Source of the DNA: Anaerolineaceae bacterium UBA5211
GTDB lineage: Bacteria; Chloroflexota; Anaerolineae; Anaerolineales; Anaerolineaceae
Direction of reading: 5' to 3'
Assembly: GCA_002412595.1 (NCBI GenBank)
Contig: DHVJ01000044.1
Span: forward strand, 1-17,818
Length of the DNA: 17,818 nt
Positions within the stretch are counted from its first letter, which is position 1. Each line of letters opens with the position of its first letter. Below the pieces are notes generated by a model. It worked only from the letters and a program-made list of their open reading frames with translations, was not told the DNA's origin and did not search any database. This document shows, piece after piece, positions 1 to 5,656 of the stretch. Made by a program: the position numbers and the translations under genes.

Positions 1-815
1 CCGGGCAGATCCTGCGCGAACTGATTGAGAACGCGCGTGTGATCGGCGGCATCACCCCCGCTTCGGCGCAAGCCGGCAAGGACCTCTACAGCACTTTCGT
101 GACCGGAGATATCATCATGACCGACGCCACCACCGCCGAGATGGTCAAACTCATGGAAAACACCTATCGCGATATTAATATCGCGGCTGCCAACGAATTT
201 GCGCGTCTGGCCGACCAATTCCAGGTGGATATCTGGGAAGCCATTGCGCTGGCCAACCGCCACCCGCGCGTCAAAATCCTCAACCCCGGGCCGGGTGTGG
301 GCGGTCACTGCATCAGCGTGGACCCCTGGTTCTTGGTGGAAGCCGCGCCTGAAAACGCGCGGCTGATCCTCAGCGCGCGCCAGGTCAATGATAGTCAACC
401 AGCCTATCTGGTGGATTTTCTGCGCCGCAAAACCGGTGAATTAGAAGGCCAGCGCATTGCCGCGCTCGGCCTGGCCTACAAAGCCGATGTGGACGACCTG
501 CGCGAATCCCCCGCTATCAGTGTGGTCGAACAACTTCACAAAGCCGGCGCCATCGTAACGACCTTCGAACCCTTCAAACTTGATTATGTTGTCGAGGGTA
601 CGCGCGCGGCCGCCAGCCTGGAAGATGCCCTGCAGGATGCCGACCTCATTCTATTATTGGTAGGCCATTCGCAATTTAAAACACTGGTTCCCCAGGAAAT
701 CAAAGGCATGACCTCCGCCGCCGTTGTGGTGGATGCTGTCAACGCGTGGGAATGTGCTGCTTGGCAGGCAGCCGGATTCCGCTATCTTCACCTTGGAGAC
801 GGAAAGAACGCATAA
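1..815 (+). CDS. wecC: UDP-N-acetyl-D-mannosamine dehydrogenase, C-terminal part (5' end outside window)
   Basis: The enzyme oxidises UDP-ManNAc to UDP-ManNAcA with NAD+, giving a uronic-acid precursor for surface polysaccharide. The reading frame is open from the first complete codon at position 3 (GQILRELIENARVIGG), so the gene enters from outside the window; the GTG at 39 is an internal Val, not a start. Seen here are the central helix region with the substrate-binding stretch EMVKLMENTYRDINIAAANE, the catalytic Cys motif GPGVGGHCISVDPWFL, and the C-terminal UDP-binding domain with GLAYKADVDDLRESPA. These are the usual signatures of the UDP-glucose/UDP-ManNAc dehydrogenase family; the choice of ManNAc over other UDP-sugars rests partly on the adjacent wecB. 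The stop codon abuts the wecB ATG with no spacer, which suggests a single mRNA and coupled translation. Confidence 0.9.
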   Translation, partial: GQILRELIENARVIGGITPASAQAGKDLYSTFVTGDIIMTDATTAEMVKLMENTYRDINIAAANEFARLADQFQVDIWEAIALANRHPRVKILNPGPGVGGHCISVDPWFLVEAAPENARLILSARQVNDSQPAYLVDFLRRKTGELEGQRIAALGLAYKADVDDLRESPAISVVEQLHKAGAIVTTFEPFKLDYVVEGTRAAASLEDALQDADLILLLVGHSQFKTLVPQEIKGMTSAAVVVDAVNAWECAAWQAAGFRYLHLGDGKNA

Positions 816-1943
816 ATGAATAAATTGCGCGTCATGACGGTAATCGGCACACGGCCTGAAGCCATCAAAATGGCTCCGCTAGTGCAAGAATTGGCACGGC
901 AGGATGAAATCCAGTCCATTGTGGTCGCCACCGCCCAGCACCGCGAAATGCTCGACCAGGTTCTGGCATTGTTCGATATCCATCCCCAGCGCGACCTGGA
1001 TTTAATGCGCGCCGATCAGAGCCTGGCAGAGTTGACCGCTGGTATTTTCACCAACTTGGATCCGCTGCTGGCAGAATACCAGCCCGATTGGCTGCTGGCG
1101 CAGGGTGACACCACCACCGTGATGGCCGCCGCGCTGTGCGCCTATTACCGCCAGGTCAAGTTCGGCCACGTGGAAGCCGGACTGCGCACGGGCGATAAAT
1201 GGCAGCCTTTTCCCGAAGAAATCAACCGCCGCATGGCCGGGGTGCTGGCCGACCTGCATTTCGCGCCCACCAATTGGGCCAGGGATAACCTGCTGCGCGA
1301 AGGTGTGGACCCGGGCCTGATCAAGGTCACCGGCAATACCATCATCGACGCCCTCAATCAGATCAAAGCCATGCCCATGCCGTCTGAAGTCGAACAGCTG
1401 CTCAGCGAGAAAAAGATCCTCAGCAGGGAACGCGAGTTGGTGCTGGTGACCGCGCACCGGCGCGAGTCCTTCGGCCAACCCATCCGCGAAGTATGCGCCG
1501 CCCTGAAAGAGCTGGCGGAAAAGTACGCCAATCAGGTCGAGTTCGTCTATCCGGTACATCTCAACCCCAACATCCAGCAGCCGGTACAGGAGATATTGGG
1601 CAATATTGCCAATATCAGCCTGCTGCCGCCGCTGGAATACCTGCCGCTGGTTCATTTGGAAATGCATGCCAAACTGATCCTGACCGATTCGGGCGGCATC
1701 CAGGAAGAAGCCACCGGCTTGGGGAAACCCTGCCTGGTATTGCGCGAAAGGACCGAGCGTCCGGAGGGCGTGCAGGCGGGTGTGCTCAAATTGGTAGGCA
1801 CCTCACGCGCGAAAATCGTAGAAACCGCCAGCAGCCTGCTGGACGACAAGGCTGAATATGCGCGCATGGCGCACGCTGCCAATCCTTACGGCGACGGACA
1901 TGCCGCTCAGAAAATCGTTACAGAAATTTTGGCTTATAAATAA
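816..1943 (+). CDS. wecB: UDP-N-acetylglucosamine 2-epimerase (non-hydrolysing)
   Basis: It interconverts UDP-GlcNAc and UDP-ManNAc, the step before the WecC dehydrogenase encoded just upstream. The 375-residue length is normal for the family. Visible signatures are the N-terminal GTRPEAIKMAPL, the HVEAGLRTGDKWQPFPEEIN segment with conserved acidic residues, VTAHRRESFG, YPVHLNPN, and the C-terminal UDP-binding block TDSGGIQEEATGLGKPCLV followed by RERTERPEG. The ATG immediately follows the wecC stop codon (TAA then ATG), and a purine-rich GGAAAG sits upstream inside the end of wecC. Together the two genes form a complete UDP-GlcNAc to UDP-ManNAcA module, which fits the glycosyltransferase and polysaccharide-type genes further along. 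After the stop codon there is a short hairpin but no good T-tract. Confidence 0.95.
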   Translation: MNKLRVMTVIGTRPEAIKMAPLVQELARQDEIQSIVVATAQHREMLDQVLALFDIHPQRDLDLMRADQSLAELTAGIFTNLDPLLAEYQPDWLLAQGDTTTVMAAALCAYYRQVKFGHVEAGLRTGDKWQPFPEEINRRMAGVLADLHFAPTNWARDNLLREGVDPGLIKVTGNTIIDALNQIKAMPMPSEVEQLLSEKKILSRERELVLVTAHRRESFGQPIREVCAALKELAEKYANQVEFVYPVHLNPNIQQPVQEILGNIANISLLPPLEYLPLVHLEMHAKLILTDSGGIQEEATGLGKPCLVLRERTERPEGVQAGVLKLVGTSRAKIVETASSLLDDKAEYARMAHAANPYGDGHAAQKIVTEILAYK

Positions 1944-1972
1944 GTCCGTCCAGCCAATATTTTCCAGGTTTG

Positions 1973-1992
1973 ATTTCCCTTGAAAGGGAAAT
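1973..1992. other. Short perfect inverted repeat after wecB
   Basis: ATTTCCCT and AGGGAAAT flank the loop TGAA, 29 bases after the wecB stop codon. The eight-pair stem could stop transcription or act as an operator for the next gene. No T-run follows on either strand, so a classical Rho-independent terminator is not supported. Confidence 0.35.
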
Positions 1993-2015
1993 TCACCCCA
2001 TATGTAAAAAATATC

Positions 2016-2046
2016 TTGGTATGATTAACCATCTTCAATTTAGAGG
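2016..2046 (+). promoter_or_regulatory. Putative extended -10 promoter and RBS of the 2-deoxyribosyltransferase pair
   Basis: The sequence TTGGTATGAT (ending at 2025) has a TG one base before TATGAT, the extended -10 form. It lies 26 bases before the ATG at 2052. No convincing -35 box is seen at the usual spacing. AGAGG at 2042-2046 gives a Shine-Dalgarno match 5 bases before the ATG. Confidence 0.4.
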
Positions 2047-2051
2047 TATTT

Positions 2052-2555
2052 ATGGGCATCAAAATCTACTTCGCAGGACCTTTATTCACTACTTATGAGC
2101 GGGATTGGATCACCCAGACAGCCAAGGCGCTGCGCGGCGCAGGTTTTGATCCCTTTGTCCCCATCGAGAATGAATTCCACCCGGAAGATTTCCCCGAACT
2201 GACCCGCCAGAAATTGTGTTTCGACAAGGATTTCAGCGGCATCCACAGTGCCAACGTCTTGTTCGTCAATCTGAACGGCTATGAAGTGGACGACGGTACA
2301 TCCACAGAGATCGGTGTGTTTTACGCGCTGGCGAAAAGTGACCCCGCGCGCAAGGGCATTATCGCCTATCACGACGATTGGCGCGCCCAATCCGGCGGCG
2401 ACGGCAAAGGCCTGAACCTGTTCGTGCGCGGCTGCATCGAGGATATCGGCTTCATCACATCCAACCTGGATGAGGCTATCGCCCAAATCAGCCAATGGCA
2501 AACCGAGTTGGCAGCAGATGGATTATTAGACGGAATATTAGCGCAGGGAAAATAA
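2052..2555 (+). CDS. Nucleoside 2-deoxyribosyltransferase family protein (first of two)
   Basis: The family transfers 2-deoxyribose between nucleobases, or hydrolyses (deoxy)nucleoside 5'-monophosphates, and acts in the cytoplasm. The 167-residue protein opens with the family motif KIYFAGP. It carries acidic residues Asp80-Asp81 and the presumed catalytic Glu86 in VDDGTSTEIG, and has an Asn at about 122 in the GLNLF segment that resembles the substrate-binding Asn contributed across the subunit interface in characterised enzymes. The start is fixed by AGAGG five bases upstream. The next gene is a divergent paralogue beginning one base after this stop codon, so the two are surely co-transcribed. 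Whether this is a true transferase or a nucleoside-phosphate hydrolase cannot be told from sequence. Confidence 0.85.
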   Translation: MGIKIYFAGPLFTTYERDWITQTAKALRGAGFDPFVPIENEFHPEDFPELTRQKLCFDKDFSGIHSANVLFVNLNGYEVDDGTSTEIGVFYALAKSDPARKGIIAYHDDWRAQSGGDGKGLNLFVRGCIEDIGFITSNLDEAIAQISQWQTELAADGLLDGILAQGK

Positions 2556-2556
2556 C

Positions 2557-3066
2557 ATGAAAATCTACTTCGCCGCTCCCCAAAACACGCCTTACCAGCG
2601 CGATTATGTGCAAGCCTGCGTTCAACAGTTGCAAGCCGCCGGACACAGCATTTCCCTGGCTGTCGATCCATACCTCAATCATCAACCGGCTTTCGAGGTC
2701 ACCCTGGAAGCGGACGGCGAGAAACTCTACTCCGACCAGAGCCAGGCCGGACGCCTGGCCAAAAGCGCCTTCGCGGCCGAGGTCTTTCAGGAGAATTACG
2801 CCCTATTGGCCAATGCAGATGCCTTGGTGGCCCTGCTGGACGGCTCACAGGTGGACGACCGCGTAGCTTGCGAGATCGGCATCTTCTACGGACTAATGCG
2901 CGAGAACCCGGCCAAGCACGGCATTATCGGTCTGGCCACCGACGCACGCTGCCTGCGCCGCCGCGACAGCACCTATGGCGTGAATATCTTTACAGTGGGT
3001 ACGCTGGAAGAAGTCGGGGATGTGGTTGAGAGCATCGAGGATGTGATTGAGGCACTGGAAGAGTAA
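2557..3066 (+). CDS. Nucleoside 2-deoxyribosyltransferase family protein (second of two, paralogue)
   Basis: This 169-residue protein has the same fold signatures as its upstream neighbour. It starts KIYFAAPQNTPY, contains SQVDDRVACEIGIFYGL with the presumed catalytic Glu at about 106, and has Asn143 in the TYGVNIF segment. Compared with the first copy it carries an insertion at about residues 49-70, the first domain diverges strongly, and Gly in FAGP is replaced by Ala. AGGGA lies 7 bases before the ATG, and only one base separates it from the previous stop codon. The tight pairing suggests the two proteins work together, for instance as a heteromer, since subunits of this family contribute residues to each other's active sites. 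Different base specificities are another possibility. The specific substrate is unknown. Confidence 0.8.
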   Translation: MKIYFAAPQNTPYQRDYVQACVQQLQAAGHSISLAVDPYLNHQPAFEVTLEADGEKLYSDQSQAGRLAKSAFAAEVFQENYALLANADALVALLDGSQVDDRVACEIGIFYGLMRENPAKHGIIGLATDARCLRRRDSTYGVNIFTVGTLEEVGDVVESIEDVIEALEE

Positions 3067-3294
3067 GATATAGCATCCGCCGAGTGTGTGACGCCATTAG
3101 AATAATCAATAAATCGTCGGACATGCCCCGTAAAGCACAGGTAAGTGCCCGACCTAGAACTGCTTTGCTAATGTCATTCTGAACGAAATGATCGCGAAGC
3201 ACTCTCTCTAGAGAACGGACCCCAGCGAGAGAAAATTTTCGTCAGAATCTTTGTAATTTGCACATTCACTCACATAAAAAAGGTCAGGCTAATC
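3067..3294. other. Intergenic region between convergent units
   Basis: This 228-base stretch has no credible gene. It lies between the plus-strand deoxyribosyltransferase pair and the minus-strand toxin operon. It contains the repeat-like segment described at 3170-3252 and a T-rich minus-strand tail just beyond the toxin stop codon (run of six T). The hairpin before that tail is only three pairs, so a terminator is not well supported. Confidence 0.5.
3170..3252. repeat. Decayed dispersed intergenic repeat (GTCATTCTGA type)
   Basis: The left side reads TGTCATTCTGAACGAA and continues GATCGCGAAG; the right side reads TTTTCGTCAGAATCTTTG. This resembles the palindromic GTCATTCTGAGCGAAGCGAA elements seen scattered between genes in several bacterial groups, with the two arms now mismatched. 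Inside are two perfect short palindromes, TCTCTAGAGA at 3205-3214 and GAAAATTTTC at 3231-3240. The identification is from memory of the motif; copy number cannot be assessed from one window. Confidence 0.4.
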
Positions 3295-3582
3295 CTATGG
3301 ATTTTTATAGATTCCGTGCGTACCGATTTTTCTAAAGAAAACAACTTTTTCCCCGTTTGAATCCACATCATAATGATATGTAAATACAAGGTTATACTTC
3401 AAGTGGCCCGCATAAATATCCGGCCATCCATTTAGTGGATGTAAATCAAAGTATGTCCGCATAATCGTATCCCCCTCAAAAGCCTTTTTTAGGTCAGGAA
3501 AAGATTTTTGAACTTCCTGTTTTTGTTTATTATCAAGTTCTTTATAATTTTCATTAAATTCTGGAGTTCGATGATATTTCAT
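3295..3582 (-). CDS. RelE/ParE-superfamily toxin of a type II toxin-antitoxin module
   Basis: The 95-residue protein has the layout of small RelE/ParE toxins: an N-terminal helix pair (EFNENYKELDNKQKQEVQKS), a middle strand region containing DLHPLNGWPDIYAGHL, then the strands YNLVFTYHY and EKVVFFRKIGTHGIYKNP with a basic residue and His near the C-terminus. Toxins of this group are usually mRNA endonucleases or gyrase poisons; the sequence alone does not decide which. It lies 12 bases after the small acidic-tailed protein that would be its antitoxin, and is last in a three-gene operon. Base composition is markedly AT-rich compared with the flanking genes, which suggests horizontal acquisition. 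Assignment is by pattern, not by alignment. Confidence 0.65.
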   Translation of the reverse strand: MKYHRTPEFNENYKELDNKQKQEVQKSFPDLKKAFEGDTIMRTYFDLHPLNGWPDIYAGHLKYNLVFTYHYDVDSNGEKVVFFRKIGTHGIYKNP

Positions 3583-3594
3583 TCCCCATTATTC

Positions 3595-3831
3595 CTAAAG
3601 AGTTGAAAGAAAATCCTCCATAGAATCAAACTCCTCAATTTCACCTTTTTTAATATATTCATCAACTCTTTTTTCGCCAGCCTGCCAACTATCAGACCAA
3701 AACCATCGCTGATTGGAATTAATCACGATTGACTTACTATCTATGATAATTAATTCTTTACTTCGATCTGATGATGGTATGTATCGAGTTTTCATTGATG
3801 CCTTTGATTCCCAATTTGCAACTAACATCAT
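3595..3831 (-). CDS. Small antitoxin-like protein with toxin-neutralising C-terminal tail
   Basis: The C-terminal half (RWFWSDSWQAGEKRVDEYIKK, with a trailing EIEEFDSMEDFLSTL) matches the tail common to many AbrB/Phd-like antitoxins of RelE-family toxins: an aromatic RWFW...W segment, a helix, then an acidic FDSMEDFL segment that wraps the toxin. The N-terminal part is short and I cannot recognise a complete DNA-binding domain. Two starts are possible. The ATG at 3831 overlaps the upstream stop codon (ATGA) and has GAGGA nine bases before it. The ATG at 3795 (MKTRYIPS) has AAAGG five bases before it, and gives a 66-residue protein more typical in layout. Both may be used. It is the middle gene of the operon, directly before the toxin. 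Confidence 0.6.
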   Translation of the reverse strand: MMLVANWESKASMKTRYIPSSDRSKELIIIDSKSIVINSNQRWFWSDSWQAGEKRVDEYIKKGEIEEFDSMEDFLSTL

Positions 3832-4097
3832 TTCTTTTTATCCTCGTACTTTTGGAAATTAGTATTTAGAATATCTAGAAATTCCTTTAAATTATCAGGA
3901 GAAATAACCAATCTAACGAGGGGTTTTACGTAAACTGATTCTGGTAATTCCATATTTTCGTTTCTCACAATTGGAGATAGCTCTCCAAAGACTACATAAA
4001 ACTCTCCTGTACTATGTGATACAAACATGTTATTCACATAATACGTATCTAAAGAATCGTCCTTATTCCATAAAACGGGTATACCTTTTTCTTCCAT
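3828..4097 (-). CDS. DUF3467-like protein, first gene of toxin-antitoxin operon
   Basis: The 89-residue protein resembles the DUF3467 family, small bacterial proteins of unknown function. The recognisable parts are YYVNNMFVSHSTGEFYVVFG (an N-terminal strand block, normally Y-N-x-V-x-S-x-x-EF-x-x-DF), a central Pro-containing loop, and VRLVISPDNLKEFLDIL followed by NFQKYE. The gene overlaps the antitoxin-like gene by four bases (ATGA), so translation is coupled. Only six bases lie between a perfect TATAAT box and its ATG, so the mRNA would start at or next to the A of the ATG and lack any Shine-Dalgarno. Its role in the module is unknown; it could be a third partner or regulator. AT-rich like its two followers. 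Confidence 0.65.
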   Translation of the reverse strand: MEEKGIPVLWNKDDSLDTYYVNNMFVSHSTGEFYVVFGELSPIVRNENMELPESVYVKPLVRLVISPDNLKEFLDILNTNFQKYEDKKK

Positions 4098-4103
4098 ATC
4101 TGA

Positions 4104-4132
4104 ATTATACTTTAATTAAAATAACATTACAA
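4104..4132 (-). promoter_or_regulatory. Consensus sigma70-type promoter of the DUF3467/toxin-antitoxin operon (leaderless)
   Basis: On the minus strand TTGTAA (4132-4127) and TATAAT (4109-4104) are separated by exactly 17 bases. The predicted transcription start, about seven bases past the -10 box, coincides with the A of the ATG at 4097. The spacer contains a perfect palindrome, TTTAATTAAA (4111-4120), a plausible operator for autoregulation by the antitoxin. Confidence 0.7.
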
Positions 4133-4179
4133 TTTGGGTTTGCCAAAGGGATAATTCCCTTACTTATATAAGTAATTAT

Positions 4180-4216
4180 GAGGTTGTCTAAAAAGAAGAC
4201 AGCCTCTTTTTTCTTT
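4180..4216 (+). terminator. Strong Rho-independent terminator without an obvious plus-strand gene
   Basis: GAGGTTGTC (4180-4188) pairs with GACAGCCTC (4198-4206) over nine positions including one G-T pair; the loop is nine bases and is followed by TTTTTTCTTT. The polarity is plus, yet the nearest upstream plus-strand gene ends at 3066. The GAGGTTGTCTAAAA start also resembles the ends of some insertion sequences, so it may be the remnant of a mobile element. Confidence 0.65.
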
Positions 4217-4378
4217 CCTACTTAATAAGTATTTTTATAGGTTTCAAGACCTATTCGCCCTAAAAACGGGCTATTTTTCGCGCTTTTCTCCCACTCTTAG
4301 CTTTCTAAAAAGAAAATTTAGAACTTTTGGTACAGCTCCACAATTACAATAATATCGATTTACTTGCGAATACTTTTT

Positions 4379-5638
4379 TTATCCCCTGACCAGGTAATCC
4401 CCCTGCGCCACCCACTTGTACGTGGTCAACTCGCGCAGCGCCATGGGGCCGCGCGAGTGCAGGCGCTGCGTGGAGATGGCCACCTCGGCGCCCAACCCGA
4501 ATTGCGAACCATCCGTGAAGCGCGTGCTGGCATTCACGTACACTGCAGCCGAATCCACTTCGTTGATGAAGCGCGCCGCGTGTGCCGCGTCCTCCGTCAG
4601 AATGCCGTCCGAATGGCCAGTGGAATGCGCGGCGATATGCGCCAGGGCCGCGTCCAGACCGTCCACCACCTGGATGCCCAGCACCAGCGACAGCCACTCC
4701 GTGTCGAAATCATCCGGCCCGGCCGCCTGTACGCTGGCATCCTCAGCCAAACCTGAATCTTTGAGGAAGCCCGCATCCACGCGGAAGGTCACACCGTCTG
4801 CTTTCAGATATTCCAGCAAACGTGGGATGAAATCCGCTGCCAGGGCACGCTGCACCAGCACTGTGTCCAGTGAATTACAAACCGTAGGGCGTTGGATCTT
4901 GGCATTGCGGATCAGCGGCAAGCTCTTTTCCAAGTTCGCGCTCTCGTCCACGAACAAATGGCAAATGCCGATACCGCCGGTGATGACCGGAATACTGGAA
5001 TTTTCGCGGCAGAAGCGGTGCAGGCTAGCCCCGCCGCGCGGGATGAGCATGTCCACGTAGTCGTGCATTTTCAGCAATTGGTTAACCAATGCCCGGTCGG
5101 GATCATCGATAAATTGCACCACATCCGGTGATATGCCGGCTTTTTCCAGGGATTGATGGATAGCGGAAACCAACACGCGGTTGCTGCGGATGGTCTCACT
5201 GCCGCCGCGCAAAATGACCGCGTTGCCGCTCTTCAAAGCCAGCGCGGCCACATCCACGGTCACATTGGGGCGCGATTCATAGATGACCGCCAGCACACCC
5301 AGCGGAATGCGCTGTTTATGTAAATTCAGGCCGTTGGGTAAGCTTTGCTCCTCAAATACCTCACCCACCGGGTCGGGGAGATTGATCACATTCTGCAAAT
5401 CGGCGGCCATGCCCTGGATGCGCGCCGGGGTGAGCGTCAACCGGTCGATCAACGCGTCCGTCAATCCAGCTTTACGGCCGTCGGCTACGTCTTTCTGGTT
5501 TGCCTCGGTAATCAAATCAATATGGGTCACCAGCCAATCTGCCAGGTTTTCCAACGCCCGGTTTTTCTGTTCCGCCGGCAGCAACGCCAACCCGCGGCTG
5601 GCTTGTTTGACATCCCGGCAGATTTGTTGGATATCCAT
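4379..5638 (-). CDS. proA: Gamma-glutamyl phosphate reductase (glutamate-5-semialdehyde dehydrogenase)
   Basis: ProA reduces gamma-glutamyl phosphate with NADPH to glutamate-5-semialdehyde, the second step of proline synthesis. The 419-residue length equals that of typical ProA proteins. The aldehyde-dehydrogenase fold is seen in IPLGVLAVIYESRPNVTVD, the nucleotide-binding ALKSGNAVILRGGSE, MLIPRGGASLHRF, and the catalytic Cys254 in IQRPTVCNSLDTVLV; the C-terminal block is FTDGSQFGLGAEVAIST. GGGAG six bases upstream supports the ATG. It follows proB by 18 bases on the same strand, the usual proBA order, so both are probably on one mRNA. Residues around Cys (PTVCNSLDT) differ slightly from the common PGVCNAAET form. 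Past its stop codon begins AT-rich sequence with no clear minus-strand terminator. Confidence 0.96.
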   Translation of the reverse strand: MDIQQICRDVKQASRGLALLPAEQKNRALENLADWLVTHIDLITEANQKDVADGRKAGLTDALIDRLTLTPARIQGMAADLQNVINLPDPVGEVFEEQSLPNGLNLHKQRIPLGVLAVIYESRPNVTVDVAALALKSGNAVILRGGSETIRSNRVLVSAIHQSLEKAGISPDVVQFIDDPDRALVNQLLKMHDYVDMLIPRGGASLHRFCRENSSIPVITGGIGICHLFVDESANLEKSLPLIRNAKIQRPTVCNSLDTVLVQRALAADFIPRLLEYLKADGVTFRVDAGFLKDSGLAEDASVQAAGPDDFDTEWLSLVLGIQVVDGLDAALAHIAAHSTGHSDGILTEDAAHAARFINEVDSAAVYVNASTRFTDGSQFGLGAEVAISTQRLHSRGPMALRELTTYKWVAQGDYLVRG

Positions 5639-5656
5639 GTCTCGCTCCCTGTTTTT

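Larger units (their letters stand above)
4098..4378. other. AT-rich intergenic region with palindromes
   Basis: The 281 bases between the toxin operon and the 3' end of proA hold the operon promoter, two adjacent palindromes (AAGGGA-TAAT-TCCCTT at 4146-4161 and the perfect TTACTTATATAAGTAA at 4160-4175) and the plus-strand terminator at 4180-4216. From 4217 to 4378 I see no gene or clear structure. The AT-rich composition continues right up to the proA stop codon at 4379, where it changes sharply. Confidence 0.5.

Noticed and set aside
39..41. GTG as start of the first gene
   Set aside because: The frame stays open to the window edge and the upstream residues fit the dehydrogenase family, so the gene is simply cut by the window.
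1002..1667. Long open frame on the minus strand opposite wecB
   Set aside because: It is fully inside wecB, has no recognisable domain and its composition mirrors the codon bias of the real gene.
3971..4171. Plus-strand frame of 66 codons ending just before the orphan terminator
   Set aside because: It looked like a possible owner of the terminator at 4180-4216, but it is antisense to the DUF3467-like gene, lacks a Shine-Dalgarno and has no recognisable features.
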